From Bordetella holmesii ATCC 51541 (GTDB lineage: Bacteria > Pseudomonadota > Gammaproteobacteria > Burkholderiales > Burkholderiaceae_B): DNA of 64,000 nucleotides. Shown in pieces: positions 1 through 10,551 of the stretch. Numbering within the stretch: position 1 is the first letter of the stretch; each line of letters begins with the position of its first letter. The stretch lies in contig CP007494.1 in the NCBI GenBank assembly GCA_000612485.1, positions 3,348,001 to 3,412,000 of the forward strand, written 5' to 3'. The position numbers and the translations under genes were made by a program. The notes beneath the pieces were generated by a model, which had not been told where the DNA came from, did no database searches, and was given only the letters and a program-made list of their open reading frames with translations.

Positions 1-662
1 GAAATACCCATGATCAGGCTCATGTCGTGCTCGATCAGCAAAACGGCCACGCCAAACTCACGCCGCAATTGATCGATCAGATTCTGCAGGTCGCGCTTTT
101 CTTGCGGGTTCAGGCCCGCGGCCGGCTCATCCAGCATGAGCAGGCGGGGTTTGGTGATCATGCAACGGGCGATTTCCAGACGCCGTTGGTGGCCATACGC
201 CAGATTTCCGGCCTCGCGATTGGCCAGATCCCGCAGACCCATGAAGTCCAGCCACTGTGCCGCACGGTCCAGCGCCTCGGCCTCGGATTGCCGATAGGAC
301 TTGAGTTTGAGCAGACCTGGCAGCAGGCGTGACTCCACCTGAGTATGCTGTGCCACTAGCAGATTCTCCAGCACAGTCAGCTGCTTGAACAGGCGCACAT
401 TCTGGAACGTGCGCACCAATCCATGGCGTGCGACCTTGTGGCTGGGCAAGCCGGTAATCGGCTTGCCATCCATCAGGATCTCGCCTGCACTGGGCTTGTA
501 AAAGCCGCCCACGCAGTTAAAGACGGTTGTCTTGCCAGCCCCGTTGGGGCCGATGATGGCGAAGACCTCATCACTCTTGACGTCAAACGCCACGCTATCG
601 ACAGCCAGCAAGCCGCCAAAACGCATGGTCAGGCCGGAGACTTTAAGCAAGGTTGCACTCAT
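1..662 (-). CDS. livG: Branched-chain amino acid ABC transporter ATP-binding protein LivG (partial)
   Basis: This is the cytoplasmic ATPase of a LivFGHMJ importer and energises uptake of branched-chain amino acids. The frame reads from an ATG at 662 down to the window edge, so the C-terminus is missing. It carries a Walker A (GPNGAGKT), the family 'RTFQNVRLF' Q-loop segment and a Walker B ending [13 protein letters not shown]. The signature is [13 protein letters not shown] instead of the common LSGGQ, which is normal for LivG. The start overlaps the livM stop (ATGA-type), indicating translational coupling. livF would be expected just beyond the edge. Confidence 0.93.
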   Translation of the reverse strand, partial: MSATLLKVSGLTMRFGGLLAVDSVAFDVKSDEVFAIIGPNGAGKTTVFNCVGGFYKPSAGEILMDGKPITGLPSHKVARHGLVRTFQNVRLFKQLTVLENLLVAQHTQVESRLLPGLLKLKSYRQSEAEALDRAAQWLDFMGLRDLANREAGNLAYGHQRRLEIARCMITKPRLLMLDEPAAGLNPQEKRDLQNLIDQLRREFGVAVLLIEHDMSLIMGI

Positions 663-1896
663 TTGCTCAGCTCCACATGCGGACGCTTCATGGGCAGCAA
701 GCCCTGTGGACGCCACATCATCATCAACACCATTACCAGCCCGAACATCAGCATGCGGTACTCGGCGAACTCGCGCGCCAGCTCAGGCAACACCGTCAAC
801 AGAATGGCGGCCAGAATGACACCGAACTGCGAACCCATACCTCCCAACACCACGATGGCCAGAATCAATGCCGACTCGATGAAGGTGAAGGATTCCGGAT
901 TGACCATGCCCTGGCGGGCGGCGAAGAACGCTCCGCCGAAGCCGGCAAACATGGCGCCCAGCGTAAAGGCCGACAGCTTGATTCGGGTTGGATTCAGTCC
1001 CAGGGAACGGCAAGCGATCTCGTCCTCGCGCAAGGCCTCCCAGGCCAGGCCTACCGGCATGCGGATCAATCGCGTCGACACAAACAGCGTAACCAACGCG
1101 AGCACCAACGCCATTAAGTAGAGATAGATGACCAAATGCTGGTTCTGAAACGCCAGACCAAAAAACTGATGGAAGGTCTCACCGCCCTCCTGGCTGGCGC
1201 GGCGAGTGAGTTCCAGCCCCATGAAGGTGGGCTTGGGTATCCCGGAGATGCCGTCGGGGCCGCCGGTGAGCTCCGTCAAATTGATCAGCAGCAGGCGAAT
1301 GATCTCGCCGAAACCGAGTGTCACGATGGCCAGATAATCCCCGCGCAGCCTCAGCACCGGGAACCCCAGCACAAAGCCAAACAGCGCAGCCACAGCCCCC
1401 GAGAAAGGCAAGGCTTCCCAGAAGCTCCATCCGCCCCAGTGATAGAGCAAGGCGTAGGTGTAGGCACCGACGGCGTAAAAACCCACGAAACCCAGATCCA
1501 GCAGACCGGCGAAACCGACCACGATGTTCAGGCCCAGCCCGAGCATCACGTAGATCAGCACCAGCGTGGCAATATCTACAGAACTACGGCCGGCAAAAAA
1601 TGGCCAGATCGCCGCGCCAAGCAAAACCAGTACAAAAAGCCATTTGCGGCCGCCGGCGGTGGGTGCGGCCGGTAAGGTCGGCAGGCCGGTCTTGAGGCGT
1701 TGCAAGGGTTTGGTCAGCCAGGGACGCAGCAACTGGAATAGGAAGACCACGGCGGCGGCCAGAATAACCAGATCCCAACGGGACTCCAGGCTGGTGCGCG
1801 CACCTTGCCGAATGAGCTGCAGGCCAAAGACTGGGGTGACGATCACGGCCGTCAACACGGCCGCCATGGTGGCGTTTTTGAGTGAATGATTAGCCA

Positions 1897-1897
<1 letters not shown>
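659..1897 (-). CDS. livM: Branched-chain amino acid ABC transporter permease LivM
   Basis: One of the two membrane-spanning subunits of the Liv importer. The 412-residue product has an extended N-terminal hydrophobic region, then the typical core with '[20 protein letters not shown]' near residue 130 and the '[12 protein letters not shown]' coupling helix near residue 290 that docks on the ATPase. The ATG at 1897 overlaps the livH stop by one base (TGATG), so livH, livM and livG are one operon. The length is normal for proteobacterial LivM with its N-terminal extension. Confidence 0.94.
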
Positions 1898-2823
<926 letters not shown>

Positions 2824-2844
2824 GTTGCGAATGCTCCAAATAGC

Positions 2845-2875
2845 TCCGGCTCCGGTAATGCCACCCGGAGCCGGA
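2845..2875 (-). other. Intercistronic hairpin between livJ and livH
   Basis: Two perfectly complementary 11-base arms (2845-2855 and 2865-2875, core CCGGCTCCGG) enclose a 9-base loop. There is no following T-run. It sits just downstream of the binding-protein stop codon. Such hairpins usually protect the upstream mRNA or partly terminate, so that the binding protein is made in excess over the membrane subunits. That role is inferred here. Confidence 0.7.
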
Positions 2876-2926
2876 AACCTTGGCTCTGCGGACGGTGCTG
2901 GCAGTCAGCCAGGGCCCGCAGCGTGT

Positions 2927-4042
2927 TTACAGCTGGGTCTTCTTGCCGTTCTTGTCCCACTTGAAGACAGCGAACTCGAAGTCCTTCAGGTCGCCCTTGG
3001 CGTCGTATTCAACCTTACCGATGGCCGTATCGAAGGAATTTTTGTGCAGATGGTCGGCCACCTTGGCCGGGTCCTCGCCCACGGCATTGATGCCGTCGGC
3101 GATCAACTGCACGGCCGCGTAGGCCGGCATCTGAAAGGCTCCGTCCGGATCACGCTTGGCATCCTTGAAGGCCTTGACGATGCCCTCGTTGCCAGGCAGC
3201 TTGGTGAAATCCGACGGCAGCGTCACCAGCAGACCTTCGATGGCCGGACCGGCGATGGCCACCAGGTCCTGGTTGGCTGTGCCCTCCGGGCCCATGAATT
3301 GGACATTCAAGCCCTGCTCGCGGGACTGACGCAGCAGCAAACCAAGCTCAGGGTGATAGCCGCCGAAATAGACCAAGTCAACACCGGCCGATTTCAGCTT
3401 GGTGATGATAGCGGAATAATCGCTGTCACCCACGTTGATGCCCTCGAACAAGGCAACGTTGACTTTTTCCTTCTCGAGCGCGGACTTGACCTGGTTGGCC
3501 ACACCGGAGCCATAGGTCTGTTTGTCATGCAGCACGGCCACTTTCTTCGGCTTGATGGTATTTGCGATGTAGCGGGCAGCGAACGGGCCCTGCTGGTCAT
3601 CGCGGCCAATCGTGCGGAAGAAATAATGCGGCTTGGTCGTGTCGGTCACCAGCGGCGAGGTGGCGCCCGGAGTGATGGCGACAATGCCTTCCTGCTCATA
3701 GACGTTGACGGCGGGCACGGTCACGCCCGAGCAGGCGTGGGCCACCGCAAACTTGGCACCGGAATTGACCACGCGGTTGGCGGCCGGCACGGCCTGCTTC
3801 GGTTCGCAGCCGTCGTCGATCAGAATGGCCTCGAGCTTCTTGCCCTTTACCCCACCCTTGGCATTGATGGATTCGATGGCAGTCAGTGCGCCTGCCTGGA
3901 TTTGATCCCCGTATTGGGTGTTGGGACCGGTCATGGGCTGGGGAATACCGATTTTGATGGTATCGGCAGCGTGCACGGCCCCGGCGAAAGCCAGAGCGCC
4001 AATCGCGACGGCGAGCGGGGTAAAGCGTTGCGACAACTTCAT
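2927..4042 (-). CDS. livJ: Branched-chain amino acid ABC transporter substrate-binding protein (LivJ/LivK type)
   Basis: Periplasmic leucine/isoleucine/valine-binding protein that delivers substrate to LivHM. The 371-residue product begins with a Sec signal peptide (basic MKLSQRF, hydrophobic core, AVHA|AD cleavage). It continues with 'TIKIGIPQPMTGPNTQYGDQ', the two-lobed type I periplasmic-binding fold, two cysteines (CEPKQA, HACSG) expected to form a disulfide, and 'FGGYHPELGLLLRQ'. The ATG at 4042 is preceded by GGGAG. It is the first gene of the livJHMGF operon. A paralogue lies at 11827-12951. Confidence 0.94.
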   Translation of the reverse strand: MKLSQRFTPLAVAIGALAFAGAVHAADTIKIGIPQPMTGPNTQYGDQIQAGALTAIESINAKGGVKGKKLEAILIDDGCEPKQAVPAANRVVNSGAKFAVAHACSGVTVPAVNVYEQEGIVAITPGATSPLVTDTTKPHYFFRTIGRDDQQGPFAARYIANTIKPKKVAVLHDKQTYGSGVANQVKSALEKEKVNVALFEGINVGDSDYSAIITKLKSAGVDLVYFGGYHPELGLLLRQSREQGLNVQFMGPEGTANQDLVAIAGPAIEGLLVTLPSDFTKLPGNEGIVKAFKDAKRDPDGAFQMPAYAAVQLIADGINAVGEDPAKVADHLHKNSFDTAIGKVEYDAKGDLKDFEFAVFKWDKNGKKTQL

Positions 4043-4391
4043 GCAAATTCTCCCGGCAAGAGTATTGGAGCGGACTTATTGGTGGGTAGGCGAAACATCG
4101 TTATTCCGCATGCCTTGCTTACACGGCGCCGCAGACTCACGGCAGCGTCAATGTCGCGGCTATTCTGAAAGCATGGGTCCGGGGTGTCACTGCGTGGAAT
4201 CCCCAATAGTCCTGTCGCCCGGCAAATGCGGGTCAGATAGCGCCCGAATGCGCCGATTTGGGCGGCGTAAGCCTCACGTAAGAGAGAGAGATGGAAATGG
4301 CGGCACCTGCTGCGATCTATGCTGCAGGTGCCGCCGTTGTGCTATCGATGCCAGGTGGGCGCCATCGCACCCATAGCGAGCTGACAGGCCG
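4043..4391. other. Intergenic region upstream of livJ
   Basis: These 349 bases hold no supportable gene. The half next to livJ should contain the minus-strand liv promoter, but I could not pick a convincing -35/-10 pair. The half next to yhhQ contains a short AG repeat (about 4281-4290) and the hairpin at 4299-4335. Confidence 0.6.
4299..4335. terminator. Hairpin downstream of yhhQ
   Basis: Perfect 12-base arms (4299-4310 and 4324-4335, GGCGGCACCTGC and its complement) enclose a 13-base loop. It lies about 55 bases beyond the yhhQ stop on the minus strand. The T-run on that side is weak (CCATTTCC), so it may be a weak intrinsic terminator or a processing site. Confidence 0.6.
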
Positions 4392-4940
4392 TCAGCGCGT
4401 CTGCGGAACCGGTCGCGCCAGATTCCACATCAGGGCGCGAAACGGCGCCAGCATACTGATGTTGATCACCAGCTTGATGGCCAGATCGCCGAGCATCCAG
4501 GTCAGCCATGGGGTGCCGGTGGCGGCAAACGCCACGCTAAAGAAAATCGCCGTGTCCGCCACCGCCCCTATCACCCCTGAAACCAAGGGGGCACGCCACC
4601 AGCGTTGGTCCCGCAACCGGTCGAACACCTGGATGTCGATCAATTGTGCGCAGATGTAGGCCAGGCCGGAGGCCAGTGCGATGCGCGGCGACGCCACCCA
4701 CACGGACACCGCCAGCGCGGCGGCAAACCCGAACCAGGCCACACGCCGCGCCGCAACGGGGCCGAAACGCCGGTTCAGGACGTCCGTCACCAAGAAGGCG
4801 ACCGGATAGGACAGCCCTCCCCAGGTCAACCAATTATTCAAGGGCACCTGGACAAGAATATTGGAACCGACCACCACGGCACCCATGCAGAACACGGCCA
4901 ACAGGAACTGATAGCCGCGCATGGTCTCAAAGCGCCTCAC
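4392..4940 (-). CDS. yhhQ: Queuosine precursor transporter, YhhQ/VUT family
   Basis: Inner-membrane protein of the VUT (DUF165) family, whose E. coli member YhhQ takes up 7-cyano-7-deazaguanine for tRNA queuosine synthesis. The product is about 182 residues with five or six hydrophobic segments. Family features include 'SYPVAFLVTDVLNRRFG' near residue 45, 'AYICAQLIDIQVFDRLR' near 95 and 'GAVADTAIFF' near 125. The first in-frame start is a GTG at 4940 overlapping the proC stop (GTGA); an ATG at 4922 is an alternative giving 176 residues. Co-transcription with proC is likely. Confidence 0.85.
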   Translation of the reverse strand: MRRFETMRGYQFLLAVFCMGAVVVGSNILVQVPLNNWLTWGGLSYPVAFLVTDVLNRRFGPVAARRVAWFGFAAALAVSVWVASPRIALASGLAYICAQLIDIQVFDRLRDQRWWRAPLVSGVIGAVADTAIFFSVAFAATGTPWLTWMLGDLAIKLVINISMLAPFRALMWNLARPVPQTR

Positions 4941-5770
4941 TTGCCGAACTCCTCGCCCAATTCCTCCGAGCGGCGGGCCGCCGCCTCGATGGCACGCGCC
5001 ACGATACTGCGCATATCGGCTTGTTCGAGCACCGCCAGTGCTGCCGCCGTCGTGCCGCCTTTGGACGTCACGCGTTCGCGCAGCACGGACGGAGGGTCCT
5101 CGGCCTGGCTCGCCAGGGTCGTCGCGCCGCGCAAAGTGCCCAGCGCCAGTTGGCGGGCTTGCTCGGCAGACAGGCCAACCGCCTGGCCGCCAGCGATCAA
5201 TGCTTCGATAAAGAGAAACACATAGGCTGGCCCGCTACCGGACAATGCCGTCACCGCGTCCAGCGCCGCATCATCGGCTACCCATACCACCTCGCCCACC
5301 GCGCCCAGCAGCGTCTGCGCGAGTTGCCTGTCCGCCGCACTCACCCCGTCGAGCGCAGCCATGCCCGTCATGCCTTGGCCGACAAGCGCAGGGGTATTGG
5401 GCATGCAACGCACCAGACGGCTCCAGGGCCGCTCGGGTTGGCCGAGCCAACCGGCCAGCGTGTCGGCCCGCAAACCGGCCGCCACGCTGATGACCAGGGT
5501 GTCGGGTTCCAGCCAAGGCTGAACGGCCTGCACGACATCGCGCATGACCTGAGGCTTGACCGCAAAGATCCAGACGCGGCAACGCGCGAGCGCCGCATCG
5601 GGCGCCGCCGCGGCCGTCATGCCGCGCTGCAGCCAGAACGCGTGCGCCTGGACGTTGATGTCCACGACGTGGATGTTGTGGGCAGGACACACTTTGTCGG
5701 CCAGACCGACAGCCAAGGCGGAGGCCATATTGCCGCCGCCAATAAAGGCGATAGAGAGAGGGTTTTCCAT
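4937..5770 (-). CDS. proC: Pyrroline-5-carboxylate reductase
   Basis: Catalyses the NAD(P)H-dependent last step of proline synthesis. I chose the ATG at 5770 (MENPLSIAFIGGGNMA), giving 277 residues, because the Rossmann GGGNMA motif should be about ten residues from the start; the frame is open further upstream without homology. Other landmarks are 'FAVKPQVM' near residue 75, 'VRCMPNTPALVGQGM' near 125 and the C-terminal dimer signature 'ALSGSGPAYVFLFIEAL'. It overlaps yhhQ. Confidence 0.94.
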   Translation of the reverse strand: MENPLSIAFIGGGNMASALAVGLADKVCPAHNIHVVDINVQAHAFWLQRGMTAAAAPDAALARCRVWIFAVKPQVMRDVVQAVQPWLEPDTLVISVAAGLRADTLAGWLGQPERPWSRLVRCMPNTPALVGQGMTGMAALDGVSAADRQLAQTLLGAVGEVVWVADDAALDAVTALSGSGPAYVFLFIEALIAGGQAVGLSAEQARQLALGTLRGATTLASQAEDPPSVLRERVTSKGGTTAAALAVLEQADMRSIVARAIEAAARRSEELGEEFGK

Positions 5771-5872
5771 GGCACGCCATTGTAAACCGGCCGGGCCGGA
5801 TGCAGAATGCTCCAAACCGTCCGGCGGGCTGAAGACAGCGGCCCAATTTGACAGCCTCAGCGGGCGGTGTAA

Positions 5873-5894
5873 CAGTCACGCCTCTGTCACAAAC
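5873..5894 (+). promoter_or_regulatory. Candidate PhoB box upstream of ugpB
   Basis: Two 11-base direct repeats in exact register, CAGTCAC+4 (5873-5883) and CTGTCAC+4 (5884-5894), fit the PhoB binding consensus CTGTCAT-N4-CTGTCAC. It lies about 70 bases before the ugpB start. Ugp systems belong to the Pho regulon, so phosphate-starvation control is expected. Confidence 0.7.
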
Positions 5895-5961
5895 AATTCA
5901 TAAGGTGTATCGCCTCGCGCGCGCAACCCGCGGCGCAGTCGCTCAACCGGAGGAACACTTC

Positions 5962-7272
5962 ATGCAACCCCAACGTATCGCCCTGGCAGCGGCGCTGATC
6001 GTTGCCTTTGCAAGCGTCTCGGCCCACGCCGCCACGGAAATTCAATTCTGGCACTCCATGGAAGGCGCCCTGGGCGACCGGGTCAATGCGCTGGTTGAAG
6101 AGTTCAACAAGCAAAATCCCGACTACCAAGTCAAAGCAGTCTACAAGGGCAATTACGGCGAATCCATGAATGCCGGCATTGCTGCGTTCCGCGCCGGCAA
6201 TGCGCCAGACATCCTGCAAGTTTTCGAGGTCGGCACTGCCACGATGATGCATGCCAAGGGCGCTATCAAGCCCGTGCAGCAGATGTCCGAGGAAGCCGGC
6301 GATCCGATCGACCCCAAAGCCTTTATCGGCGCGGTCGCCGGTTATTACTCCTCACCCGAGGGCAAGCTGGTTTCCATGCCCTTTAACAGCTCGACGGTGG
6401 TGTTCTATTACAACAAGGACGCCTTCAAGAAGGCGGGCCTGGACCCCGAAAAACCGCCCAAGACGTGGGAAGAAGTCGTTGCCGCCGGGCAGAAGCTCAA
6501 GGCCGCCGGCCAGGAGTGCGGGTACACCACGTCGTGGCCGTCCTGGGTACAGCTGGAAACCTTCTCGGCCTGGCATAACGTGCCCTACGCCACCAAGGAC
6601 AACGGTTTCGGCGGTGTGGATGCGCGGCTGGCTATCGATACGCCGCTGCATGTGCGCCACCTCGAAAACCTGGCCAAACTCGGCAAGGACGGCATCTTCA
6701 TGTATGGCGGCCGCGGCGATGAACCCAATTCACTGTTCATCAGCGGCAAGTGTGCCATGATCACCGGCTCGAGCGGCTTGCGCGCCAACATCATGAAGAA
6801 CGCCAAGTTCGACTTCGGCACTTCCACGGTTCCGTACTATGCCGACGTGCAAGGCGCGCCGCAGAACACCATCATCGGCGGCGCCTCGCTGTGGGTCTTC
6901 GCGAACAAAAAACCCGATGTCTACAAAGGGGTGACGAAATTCTTCAAGTTCTTGGCCAGCCCTGAAGTCGCGGCGCGCTGGCATCAGCAGACCGGCTATG
7001 TTCCGGTTACTGTCGATGCCTACGAACTGACCAAGAAACAGGGTTTCTACGACAAGAACCCCGGTACAGATGTTGGCGTCAAGCAGCTTAACGTGCAGAC
7101 CACCGCGCAATCGCGGGGCCTGCGACTCGGCTACCTGCCGCAGATTCGCGAGATCGAGGACGCCGAAATCGAACGTGTTGTTTCGGGCAAGACCACGGCC
7201 AAGGATGGTCTGCAGACGATCGTCAAACGCGGCAATGATCTGCTCGAGAAGTTCGAAAAAAGCGTGAAGTAA
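5962..7272 (+). CDS. ugpB: sn-Glycerol-3-phosphate ABC transporter substrate-binding protein UgpB
   Basis: Periplasmic receptor for glycerol-3-phosphate and glycerophosphodiesters. The ATG at 5962 follows a clear GGAGG and gives 436 residues. There is a signal peptide ending AHA|ATEIQFWHSM, then the UgpB landmarks 'ALVEEFNKQNPDYQV', 'GNAPDILQVFEVGTATMM', 'MPFNSSTVVFYYNKDAF' and 'SWPSWVQLETFSAWHN'. It is the first gene of ugpBAEC, with a PhoB-like box upstream and a strong hairpin immediately downstream. Confidence 0.96.
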   Translation: MQPQRIALAAALIVAFASVSAHAATEIQFWHSMEGALGDRVNALVEEFNKQNPDYQVKAVYKGNYGESMNAGIAAFRAGNAPDILQVFEVGTATMMHAKGAIKPVQQMSEEAGDPIDPKAFIGAVAGYYSSPEGKLVSMPFNSSTVVFYYNKDAFKKAGLDPEKPPKTWEEVVAAGQKLKAAGQECGYTTSWPSWVQLETFSAWHNVPYATKDNGFGGVDARLAIDTPLHVRHLENLAKLGKDGIFMYGGRGDEPNSLFISGKCAMITGSSGLRANIMKNAKFDFGTSTVPYYADVQGAPQNTIIGGASLWVFANKKPDVYKGVTKFFKFLASPEVAARWHQQTGYVPVTVDAYELTKKQGFYDKNPGTDVGVKQLNVQTTAQSRGLRLGYLPQIREIEDAEIERVVSGKTTAKDGLQTIVKRGNDLLEKFEKSVK

Positions 7273-7310
7273 ACTTGCCCCTGGTGGCCCGGTGACCGGT
7301 TTGTATCTGT

Positions 7311-7342
7311 CCCCGGGCCGCAGCCCCGGTGCCCGCCCGGGG
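7311..7342 (+). other. Intercistronic hairpin between ugpB and ugpA
   Basis: Perfect 8-base GC arms (7311-7318 CCCCGGGC and 7335-7342) enclose a 16-base loop, with TTTTT about fourteen bases further on. It lies in the 284-base gap between ugpB and ugpA, which holds no other feature I can support. It probably dampens read-through or stabilises ugpB mRNA. Confidence 0.6.
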
Positions 7343-7556
7343 CGTGGCGCTCCCTTTTTCCGCAGTTGTCCTGATTCCGCTTCCATTCCGGCATTTTTCA
7401 GGGCAGTCTGCGGCCTTTGCGTTTTAAGGGGGTAAGGCCCAGGCTTCAGCCCGATGGCGCATGCGCCGGGGCAACGCCGACACCTTGCTCTGCCCTGCCG
7501 TCGGATCCCGGCGGTTCATGCATTCGCGGCACAGGCCGCCATTTTTGCCCAGCCCC

Positions 7557-8438
7557 ATGGAAAAACGTGTCGTATTTGGCCACAAGACGCTGCCCTACCT
7601 GCTGTTAGCGCCGCAGTTGATCATCACGGTGGTCTTTTTCTTTTTGCCGGCCGGGCAGGCGATGTGGCAATCCATGCGCCTGGAAGATGCGTTTGGCCTG
7701 TCTTCCGAATTTGTCGGCATGGACAACTTCGTAGAGCTTTTCTCCCAACAGGCCTATCTGGATTCTTTCAAGGTCACTGCCGTGTTTTCGGTACTGGTGG
7801 CGTTTGTCGGTCTGTCGGTATCGTTACTGCTGGCTGTCATGGCCGACCGCGTCATACGCGGTGCCGGTATGTACAAGACACTGTTGATCTGGCCGTATGC
7901 CGTCGCCCCGGCCGTGGTCGGCGTGCTCTGGCTGTTTCTTTTCTCTCCGTCGGTCGGGATCCTTGCCGTGGCGCTGCGCAGCCTGGGCGTAGACTGGAAT
8001 CCCCGGCTCGATGGCACACAGGCAATGATATTGGTGCTGATCGCTGCCGTCTGGAAGCAGATTTCCTATAACTTTCTGTTCTTCCTGGCGGGCCTGCAAT
8101 CCATTCCGCGTTCGCTGATCGAAGCCGCCGCTATCGATGGAGCCTCTCCCGCGCGTCGGTTCTGGAGCATTGTGTTCCCGCTGCTGTCGCCAACGACGTT
8201 CTTTCTGCTCGTGGTCAACGTCATCTACGCATTTTTCGACACTTTTGCCGTCGTCGACACGACCACTCAGGGCGGCCCGGGCACCTCTACCGCCATCCTG
8301 GTCTACAAGGTCTACAGCGATGGATTCCGCGGCCTGGACCTGGGTTCGTCAGCCGCACAATCGGTGGTCCTGATGGTCATCGTGGTCATGCTCACGGTCG
8401 TGCAATTCCGCTACATCGACCGCAAAGTGCAGTACTGA
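7557..8438 (+). CDS. ugpA: sn-Glycerol-3-phosphate ABC transporter permease UgpA
   Basis: Inner-membrane permease of the Ugp importer. The ATG at 7557 ([20 protein letters not shown]) gives 293 residues, close to E. coli UgpA; the frame extends upstream without homology. Six membrane segments are predicted. The '[28 protein letters not shown]' coupling region lies near residue 195. '[22 protein letters not shown]' near 240 is typical of MalF/UgpA permeases. Confidence 0.95.
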   Translation: MEKRVVFGHKTLPYLLLAPQLIITVVFFFLPAGQAMWQSMRLEDAFGLSSEFVGMDNFVELFSQQAYLDSFKVTAVFSVLVAFVGLSVSLLLAVMADRVIRGAGMYKTLLIWPYAVAPAVVGVLWLFLFSPSVGILAVALRSLGVDWNPRLDGTQAMILVLIAAVWKQISYNFLFFLAGLQSIPRSLIEAAAIDGASPARRFWSIVFPLLSPTTFFLLVVNVIYAFFDTFAVVDTTTQGGPGTSTAILVYKVYSDGFRGLDLGSSAAQSVVLMVIVVMLTVVQFRYIDRKVQY

Positions 8439-8462
8439 TTTTCGAATACAAGGTTAGCAACC

Positions 8463-9314
8463 ATGGTAGAACGCCGTCCCTGGCTAGATGCGCTGGCCCA
8501 CGTCATCCTTCTGATGGGAGTGGCGCTGGTCGCGTTCCCGATTTATGTCACGTTCGTGGCGTCCACACAGACGGCCCAGGAGGTCGCTTCGGCGCCGATG
8601 TCGCTGATTCCTGGCAAGCACTTCGTCGACAACTACATGCAGGCGCTTTTCGCCGGGTCTGGCGGCGGCTCGTCAGGCACGCCGGTGGCGCGCATGATGT
8701 ACGTCAGTTTGATCATGGCCTTGGCCATTTCGCTGGGCAAGATCGCCATCTCGCTGCTATCGGCGTTTGCTGTCGTGTATTTCCGCTTTCCCGGCCGCAT
8801 GTTCTTCTTCTGGATGATTTTCGTCACTCTGATGCTGCCGGTCGAAGTGCGCATCGCACCGACCTACAAGGTGGTGGCCGATCTTGGGCTGCTCAATAGT
8901 TATGCAGGACTTACCTTACCCCTGATCGCGTCAGCCACGGCGACGTTTCTGTTCAGGCAATTTTTTCTTACCGTGCCGGACGAATTGATCGAAGCCGCTC
9001 GCATCGACGGTGCGGGGCCGGTCCGGTTTTTCTTCGATGTGCTGCTGCCTCTGGCGCGCACCAGCATTGCCGCACTGTTTGTGATCCAGTTCATCTATGG
9101 CTGGAATCAGTATCTCTGGCCGTTGCTCATCACGACCCAGGAAGATATGTACCCGGTGGTCATTGGCATCAAGCGCATGATCAGCGGCGGCGACAGCGTC
9201 ACCGAATGGAACATCACCATGGCAACCGCCCTTCTGGCCATGATCCCGCCCGCGCTGGTCGTGATCCTGATGCAGAAATGGTTCGTCAAGGGCCTGGTCG
9301 ATACGGAAAAGTGA
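8463..9314 (+). CDS. ugpE: sn-Glycerol-3-phosphate ABC transporter permease UgpE
   Basis: Partner permease to UgpA, 283 residues with six hydrophobic segments. It shows the MalG-type coupling helix '[25 protein letters not shown]' near residue 180 and '[13 protein letters not shown]' shortly after. It starts 24 bases after ugpA stops and is followed by ugpC after 45 bases. Confidence 0.95.
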   Translation: MVERRPWLDALAHVILLMGVALVAFPIYVTFVASTQTAQEVASAPMSLIPGKHFVDNYMQALFAGSGGGSSGTPVARMMYVSLIMALAISLGKIAISLLSAFAVVYFRFPGRMFFFWMIFVTLMLPVEVRIAPTYKVVADLGLLNSYAGLTLPLIASATATFLFRQFFLTVPDELIEAARIDGAGPVRFFFDVLLPLARTSIAALFVIQFIYGWNQYLWPLLITTQEDMYPVVIGIKRMISGGDSVTEWNITMATALLAMIPPALVVILMQKWFVKGLVDTEK

Positions 9315-9359
9315 CCGGCACCTGCCCTCCCGACACGCTACCCCAGACGAATAAAACGT

Positions 9360-10448
9360 ATGGCTACCCTAAGTTTCCGCAACGTAAAGAAAACCTACGC
9401 CGGCAACGTGCCGGTCATCCATGGCATAGACATGGATATCAAGGATGGTGAATTCATCGTCATCGTCGGCCCTTCCGGTTGTGGGAAATCCACGCTCATG
9501 CGCATGGTGGCCGGGCTCGAGACCGTTACCAGCGGCGAGATCATCATCGACGGAAAACCCGTCAATGACCTGGAGCCGGCCGAGCGCGACATCGCCATGG
9601 TGTTTCAGAACTATGCTCTCTATCCGCACATGAGCGTGTTCGAGAACATGGCGTATGGTCTGAAAATCCGTAAGGTCCCCAAGGCAGAGATCCAGAAACG
9701 TGTCGAGGCCGCCGCACAGATCCTGGAGCTGGGCAAGTTGCTCGAGCGGCGCCCGCGCCAACTGTCGGGTGGGCAGCGTCAACGCGTCGCCATGGGTCGG
9801 GCCATTGTGCGCGAGCCCAAGGTCTTTCTGTTTGACGAGCCGTTGTCCAATCTGGATGCCAAGCTGCGGGTGGCCATGCGGCTGGAAATCCTCAAGCTTC
9901 ATCGGCGCCTGAACACCACCAGTCTTTATGTCACGCACGATCAGGTAGAAGCGATGACACTGGCGCACCGCATGGTGGTCATGTATCAGGGCGTGCCGGA
10001 GCAGATCGGGACTCCGATGGAGGTCTTTGACAAACCTGCCTCCACCTTCGTAGCCGGATTTATCGGGTCTCCCCCAATGAATCTGATCGAGGTCGATGTG
10101 GCTGGCGACGGCACTATGCAGACGCTAGAAGGTACAGCACTACAGATTTCGCCGCTCCAGGTGCCTCAGTCGGTACGCGGCCGTAAAGTCGTCATGGGGC
10201 TGCGCCCCGAACACATGCTGCTCAATGCAGAGGGCATTCCCGTGGTCATCGAGATGATCGAAACCCTGGGTTCGGAGCAATTGGTGCATGGTCGCAACGG
10301 CAAGAACATGATTGTCGTGCGCTGTACGACCCGCCAGTTGTCGGAATCGACCATACGAGTCGGAGACACCATGAGCATCGGCCCGGATGGCCGGCACGAT
10401 CTGCATTGGTTCGAACTGGACTCCGGACGACGCGTCGCCGGCCTGTGA
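9360..10448 (+). CDS. ugpC: sn-Glycerol-3-phosphate import ATP-binding protein UgpC
   Basis: ATPase of the Ugp importer, 362 residues. The ABC domain has Walker A 'GPSGCGKST' near residue 37, the Q-loop '[14 protein letters not shown]', signature '[14 protein letters not shown]' and Walker B '[14 protein letters not shown]'. The C-terminal half is the regulatory TOBE/MalK-like domain with 'GLRPEHM'. No ugpQ phosphodiesterase follows: 21 bases after the stop an insertion sequence begins. Confidence 0.95.
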   Translation: MATLSFRNVKKTYAGNVPVIHGIDMDIKDGEFIVIVGPSGCGKSTLMRMVAGLETVTSGEIIIDGKPVNDLEPAERDIAMVFQNYALYPHMSVFENMAYGLKIRKVPKAEIQKRVEAAAQILELGKLLERRPRQLSGGQRQRVAMGRAIVREPKVFLFDEPLSNLDAKLRVAMRLEILKLHRRLNTTSLYVTHDQVEAMTLAHRMVVMYQGVPEQIGTPMEVFDKPASTFVAGFIGSPPMNLIEVDVAGDGTMQTLEGTALQISPLQVPQSVRGRKVVMGLRPEHMLLNAEGIPVVIEMIETLGSEQLVHGRNGKNMIVVRCTTRQLSESTIRVGDTMSIGPDGRHDLHWFELDSGRRVAGL

Positions 10449-10514
10449 GTCAACCGCCCGAATAAAAAAGGTTCATCGCGGAATAGCGTGGAGCCGTGCT
10501 TGATTGCCGTTACG

Positions 10515-10542
10515 CTTGATCCTTGATTTTTCAAGGATCAAG
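10515..10542 (+). other. Leader hairpin inside the insertion sequence
   Basis: Perfect 12-base arms (10515-10526 and 10531-10542, CTTGATCCTTGA and complement) enclose a TTTT loop. It ends nine bases before the transposase ATG and is present unchanged in all three copies (33565-33592 and 52265-52292). It could limit transposase translation from transcripts that enter from outside, as leader hairpins do in IS10 and IS50. That function is inferred. Confidence 0.65.
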
Positions 10543-10551
10543 GCCGGGATC

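Noticed and set aside
4281..4290. AG dinucleotide repeat as a phase-variation tract
   Set aside because: It is only about five units long and lies in a non-coding gap with no gene whose promoter or frame it could switch.
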